Assembly (NCBI RefSeq): GCF_003672135.1 | Contig: NC_039509.1 | Span: 15,572,663 to 15,636,662, forward strand | Length of the DNA stretch: 64,000 nucleotides | Source: Ooceraea biroi | Lineage: Eukaryota > Arthropoda > Insecta > Hymenoptera > Formicidae | Direction: 5' to 3' | Part shown: positions 63,982 to 64,000 of the stretch, in pieces | Position numbering within the stretch: the first letter of the stretch is position 1 | How the letters are laid out: each line of letters begins with the position of its first letter | Notes under the pieces: model-generated | What the model saw: only the letters and a program-made list of their open reading frames with translations | Told to the model about the DNA's origin: nothing | The model's database searches: none | Position numbers and translations under genes: made by a program

Positions 63982-64000
63982 GAATGATGATAATGATGGT
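63949..64000. repeat. (GAT)n microsatellite at the window end
   Basis: GAT/GGT/AAT triplets run to the last base of the window; the repeat may continue beyond it. Confidence 0.9.

Noticed and set aside
1..64000. CRISPR arrays, operons or bacterial-type ribosome binding sites.
   Set aside because: The window is eukaryotic with spliced genes, and none of the repeats has regular spacers.

Overview
This is a eukaryotic nuclear window, almost certainly from an insect. It has small GT-AG introns, an AT-rich background with GC-richer stretches, an insect ecdysteroid-pathway P450, a trehalose-type sugar transporter and many short non-autonomous DNA transposons. A hymenopteran such as an ant fits the gene content and repeat style, but that is inference and no species-diagnostic sequence was recognised.

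Four protein-coding genes can be built exon by exon with consistent splice phases. (1) 328-2488 (+): the last five coding exons of a heterotrimeric G-protein beta subunit (Gbeta13F / GNB1 type); the first coding exon lies upstream of the window. (2) 12150-19742 (-): a 13-exon dynein axonemal assembly factor 1 (DNAAF1/LRRC50) of about 1,961 residues, a small LRR core between two very long acidic extensions. (3) 50505-54244 (+): a complete three-exon Cyp307 (spook family) P450 of 505 residues, with a TATA box upstream. (4) 58332-62863 (-): a complete five-exon Tret1-like sugar transporter of about 549 residues with an Asn-rich N-terminal tail.

Layout: Gbeta and DNAAF1 are convergent, separated by about 9.7 kb of simple repeats and two foldback structures. 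DNAAF1 and Cyp307 are divergent, separated by about 30.8 kb in which no gene could be supported. That gap holds several foldback/MITE elements (20007-20733, 24935-25622, 25854-25973, 40027-40166), a repeat nest (26472-27150) and a decayed Gypsy-type reverse-transcriptase fragment (about 43695-44405). Cyp307 and the transporter are convergent, with a PIF/Harbinger-like MITE (54531-55122) just after Cyp307.

The genes do not form a pathway: G-protein signalling, cytoplasmic preassembly of axonemal dyneins (sperm flagella and chordotonal cilia in insects), early ecdysteroid synthesis and sugar transport. The items most worth a second look are the enlarged DNAAF1 with a GC-AG intron, a roughly 106-bp inverted duplication enclosing a possible first exon (9078-9343, hairpin-RNA-like), and the transposon-derived hairpins. 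No clearly new multi-gene system was found.
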